Assembly: GCA_019916065.1 (NCBI GenBank)
Contig: CM034236.1
Span: forward strand, 47,111,144 to 47,175,143
Direction of reading: 5' to 3'
DNA: 64,000 bases
Source: Vitellaria paradoxa
Lineage: Eukaryota > Streptophyta > Magnoliopsida > Ericales > Sapotaceae
In this document: positions 60,179-64,000 of the stretch, in pieces
Position numbering within the stretch: the first letter of the stretch is position 1
Layout of the letters: the number at the start of each line of letters is the position of its first letter
The notes under the pieces: model-generated
The model's database searches: none
What the model was told of the DNA's origin: nothing
What the model saw: the letters and a program-made list of their open reading frames with translations, nothing else
Program-made: the position numbers and the translations under genes

Positions 60179-62845
60179 TCATTCGGAATCAGAATCCATA
60201 TTGACTGAAGATCTTACTGTCCTAGGCTTGTTGTCCGGGTAATCATCTTCCTCATCTTCTTCATCCCCTTTGCTCTCCCTAATAATGCCTGTAAAAATGG
60301 TATTAGAGACTTATTCCAGCAATGGTAAAAGTAAATCTAAATTGAAGTATTACCTTTTCTTATTAGCAAAGCCTCAAGTGTCTTTGTGGTGAAATCATCT
60401 TTTCCTCCCAAATCCTGAAATCCAACCAGCCTATCTACTGCAATTCCACCTCTGAAAGAGAACACTGTAAGTTGGCATTTAATATAAAATCTCTACGAAG
60501 CAGAAGGCATAAAATACAAGAAACCAATATGCTTATAACTCGAGCCACACCAACGTTCAGACATTGCTACCCAACCTGAACTCAAAAAATTCAAATCAAA
60601 TCAGTGCCCCATGAATAGCATGCACTGGCGTTCCAGCACGCGCAACAAGTCCAAAATCTTAACGAAAGATATTAATATTCAAGTCCCCCTCCAGAAAAAA
60701 ACCATAGATTTGCAGTTAGAATTGATGCAACCACAAAAATAAACACAGCCCAAAATACAAGAAAGGGACAGAAATAGATGAGCATAATCTGTGAAAGTGA
60801 CAAAAAAAATAAAAAGAGAACTCCAGCAAACTTTTGGGCGGTTGGGTGTGTGTATGTTGCTGTTTGTTTGTTTGTTTGTTTGCACTATTTTTTTGGGTAG
60901 AGCCGGAGTGACTAAGGGGATTGAAGAAAACATTGATTGCAGCAACCGGAATGCCAAAACAGTGCTGCTAATGATTCAATCTTTCAACTATGGTGAAGAA
61001 AATCTTTCCTAAGGAGTGAGGACTCTTAAATTGGACTATGGATGTGATCCGGCATTTTCTGTTCCATTTCTTTTGTTCTACCTACATTGCCATCCAAGTG
61101 AAAAGTCTGGGGACAGCAGTAGAGGTGGTTGGTCATCTTCCCCTGTGCCTTTCCTCAAAAGCCCAATCAGCCCTGAGGGTGCATTAAGGTTTTCATGTCA
61201 AGTCAGCAAAAGGTTCAATTCAGTTGGGATGATCTAGCTTGACCAAGTTGCAGCCACATGAATATCAAAATTTTCACTGTCGCCAAACATTTGATCAAAT
61301 TTGAATTGGCAATGCAATTAAAATACGTAAAAGATGAAGCAAAATAAAGACAGATTAACCTGAACAAGATGACACAAGGCAAAGTTTTGATTGCAAGTTT
61401 GGCAACGAAGAAAGGCGCATTCTGCATTTCATTTCAAATGATAAGAATCGTGTATTGCATCAAGGTTCATAGGTCATACAAATAAATGGAACCAAAAATT
61501 CATCTGCAATTGCAAGTAGAGAATGAGAAATACAACAGCAAGCCAGTGAAAACTGACCTCTGCATCTAGTTTGATGAATTTAGTGTCAATATGCCTTGGT
61601 GCAAGGGACTTCAAATGCTTGTCCATTATCCTACAAAAGATTCATCAACATGGTCACCTAAAACTTGTAGCATAAATGCACATGCAGATGCATGAGTCTG
61701 GCATTATATGAATGTCAAGTTATACATTTTATGGTGACACTCGCCTAAGGGATCTGAAATGTGCATGTAAGATCATAACAAAGACGCAACCTCAGCACAT
61801 ATGTGAAGCTCTTCCTATAAATATTGTCCAAACAAAATCCTGAATAACAAATGGTCATAAAGGATTTGGATATGACTTCTGTGACTTAGTCCAAACTGAG
61901 TATATGTAACGGGAACAAAATGTTTCAGCTTCATGTGTACAAAATGGTTAACTATAGTCCTGAGTTCACAATACTCTCTAACCTCTCAAACTAGGATAAC
62001 TAAATAGTCAAATATGGTCATAAAAGGGTAGCCAAGCTCTCCTAAGCTCATGTCCTCTCTTCTTCTCTCATGTGCCTATTTTTCTGGTGTTGTTTAGTTA
62101 CCAAAAATTGTCAAATCATTACATCCAGTTAATATCAAAGGAAACTATACCAGTGCCGTCGGGACATTTGATTGAAAGGTTTGTTTTGATATCTTCATAC
62201 TCGTTGTTGAGAGTATAAAAAAAAAAAACAGAGTAATACTATTCTAACAGAAAAATCTGTCAGACAATCCTGCCAGAATAATGTGGCATATTTATGAGCT
62301 TATCATTTTAAAAATATAAACCCATTAAAACACCTTTAATACAGTTATGCCATTGCCACATCATTCTGGCATAAGTTCGTAGTTTTTCTGGGAGAACAGT
62401 ATTTTTCAAAAAAATAATACAATAATACAAAGTTGCTCCCCCTCTCTAACAGCTTAAACTTTTAGTTGAGATGGTAGTTAACACCAACACTCTTTTTATG
62501 CTAAGGGTGAAGCTAGCTCAGGCAACAGAAACACTGAATTTAATATTTTTTTCACAAGTCAAACAGTCAATTTAACACTGATATGAATCAAATTTAGGTT
62601 ATAGATTAACAGCTTATAAATTGTACAATTCCTTAAAAAAAATGCCGTGTGAGCTACATACCTACAAATCCTCAAGTCCCATGGTTAAGTAAAACAAATT
62701 TAGGACAGACTGCTCATAAGTGCTCGGATATTTGGGCACGCTATTATCCAGATGATGGCTAACATAACGTGAACCATAAAGAAGTGAGAAAAAGTTTCAA
62801 AGAAGGGACCCATGCATTGGTGAAACCACCTGTGTGCGCATGCAC

Positions 62846-62882
<37 letters not shown>

Positions 62883-63346
62883 TTTACTTGCATCGGTAAA
62901 ATTCCCGATGGTAGAAGTGACAGATTACTTTTTCACTCCCAGTGACTTCACCCAGGAAGTCCCCTTCAGTAATCTCCCTGTACTCTCCATGCCCTTGCTG
63001 CTTCAATGCTTGTCGCTTCTCAGCTTCTTTCTAGTCAAAAAATTGAATCATGTAGGTTGGTAACTTTTTAATTCAGACATCTTACCCCGAAACCAAGTAT
63101 CAAACTGCATGATGATTCATTTAATAAGACTAAACTTCAAACCTTTAGAGCAGCAATCCTATCTGCATGCAACTTTTCCAGCTCAGGATCCTGATATGAT
63201 GCAATTAAAGTGAAGTAATTTGGATACACATGGATATGTAAACATACAGGAAGATTCATAATCCAACTTACATCCATCAGCTCATCAAGATCAACCTCCT
63301 GATTAATAGATGATGAAGTCTGTGGCTTCTGTTGAGCTAACAGTTC
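60179..63346 (-). CDS. PLP3A: Phosducin-like protein 3 (PLP3), 5' end outside window
   Basis: Seven exons are visible in order: 63346-63272, 63190-63143, 63030-62888, 61630-61558, 61421-61360, 60451-60354 and 60288-60179 (TGA at 60179-60181). They give 202 residues with all phases consistent. The chain begins mid-protein (ELLAQQKP...VDLDELMD|DPELEKLHADRIAALK), then GHGEYREITEGDFLGEV and the thioredoxin-like fold CHFYHREFYRCKIMDKHL, APRHIDTKFIKLDAE and LAIKTLPCVILF. An acidic tail ends NMDSDSE. PLP3 proteins assist CCT chaperonin-dependent folding of tubulin; in Arabidopsis PLP3a/b are needed for microtubule-dependent cell division. About 28 N-terminal residues are missing and should lie just beyond 64000. 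PLP3b is the alternative name; proximity to ZAR1 favours PLP3a. Confidence 0.92.
60452..61359 (-). other. PLP3 intron with a coding-like block on the plus strand
   Basis: The intron is 908 bp. From ~60890 to 61236 it is less A+T-rich, and plus-strand frames are open except one stop at 61010-61012 (...SFNYGEENLS stop, then MRTLKLDYGCDPAFSVPFL to 61237). A (gttt)n run sits at 60862-60881. I do not recognise the product; it may be an inserted gene fragment or chance. Confidence 0.35.
62232..62407. mobile_element. Fold-back MITE in a PLP3 intron, ~175 bp
   Basis: Long inverted ends: taatactattctaacagaaa through tgccagaataatgtggca on the left pairs with tgccacatcattctggca through ctgggagaacagtattttt on the right (~55 bp arms). 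Only ~60 bp of loop. Non-coding. Confidence 0.8.
62848..62877. repeat. (GA)15 microsatellite in a PLP3 intron
   Basis: Perfect GA run 10 bp from the exon border at 62888. On the coding strand it is a CT run just inside the intron donor side. Confidence 0.85.
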
Positions 63347-64000
63347 CTGTAAGATCAGTAGATGGAAACATAAGAAACAATAACAATTTGCCCAACTGGT
63401 AGCTGCCTGGACAATTTATGAGTATTGCTTCCTTACCTTTTTAGTCAATGAACCTTTTCTGAATCCTAAGTTTTATCCTGTGAATCATACTCATAAAAGC
63501 TTACAGGGTGGTAAACCACAGCAATTTTGTTGACAGATGTTTTCTTTAATATATAATATGTCACTCCATCTGGTTAATTAAGCCATCTTCATTTATTATC
63601 AAAAAAACTAAGCCACCTTCATGATGATTTCTCCATCAAAAGAGAGTGGAGCGCTAATCTAAGTAAAAGATAAAAATTTGCCTCAGCAAAAGAAAGTACC
63701 GAAAATTTTCCTTAGCAAAAAAAAAAAAAAAAAAAAAAAAAGGCATCGAAAATTTTCTGAATATAGTAATCAAATAAATGTTAACATTACTATTGATCTT
63801 GCCAATCACTATGATAAAAAGTAGAACATGTCCAAAGAGAAGATGAAGTCATGGTGGGACATGTCTGATTCTCCCATGGGTCAAGTCACAAAAGTTGCAA
63901 CTTAGAGATTCATTCACACCTTTGATCGTTCATTTGGTCCACCAAACATGTGAAGAAAAGAGCCCCTGACCACCACACTTACCAATAATAGTAGCAAACA
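63347..64000 (-). other. PLP3 intron upstream of the first visible exon
   Basis: I looked for the expected short first exon and did not find it. The sequence contains a poly(A) run at ~63717-63740. The missing exon probably lies beyond the window. Confidence 0.5.

Overview
This is nuclear DNA from a flowering plant, most likely a eudicot. The genes are split by GT-AG introns, intergenic DNA is very A+T-rich with many (AT)n and (GA)n tracts, and there are plant Copia, SINE and MITE-like elements. There is no bacterial operon structure and no CRISPR array. Seven protein-coding genes are well supported, all single-copy plant families. I read their exon joins directly, and reading phase is kept across every join.

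Layout. (1) 1-9095, minus strand: two exons of a UBE3D-like (HECT-like E2-binding) ubiquitin ligase gene. Its ~7.8 kb intron carries a decayed full-length Copia retrotransposon (1847-7284) and an unrecognised Ser/Tyr-rich open block. (2) 9.1-16.9 kb: gene-free, A+T-rich, with MITE-like repeats, including a terminal-inverted-repeat element that holds ~134 bp tandem repeats. (3) 16880-17878, minus: a group S1 bZIP gene whose leader encodes the conserved sucrose-control peptide uORF, flanked by two overlapping uORFs. (4) 21861-25205, minus: a group C MAP kinase (MPK7 type). (5) 25.8-39.7 kb: a long gene-poor interval with MITEs, a SINE, a ~750 bp CA/CG-rich array and one possible small secreted-protein ORF. 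(6) 40043-43774, plus: a seven-exon atypical bHLH gene, followed by a ~130 bp nuclear copy of plastid rpoC2. (7) 45105-52380, minus: a thirteen-exon SEC14-nodulin (SFH) phosphatidylinositol-transfer gene. (8) 55052-57616, minus: an intact single-exon ZAR1-type CC-NLR immune receptor. (9) 60179-63346, minus: phosducin-like protein 3 (PLP3), lacking its first exon(s), which lie beyond the window.

The genes do not form one pathway, but gene order looks ancestral. From memory, Arabidopsis has bZIP2, MPK7 and a SEC14 gene adjacent on chromosome 2 (At2g18160-18180), and ZAR1 next to PLP3a on chromosome 3 (At3g50950-50960). Both pairings recur here within 64 kb. No clearly new multi-gene system is present. 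The most interesting points are the conserved uORF cluster, the ZAR1-PLP3 linkage, the non-canonical Copia ends, and two repeat structures nested inside inverted-repeat elements.
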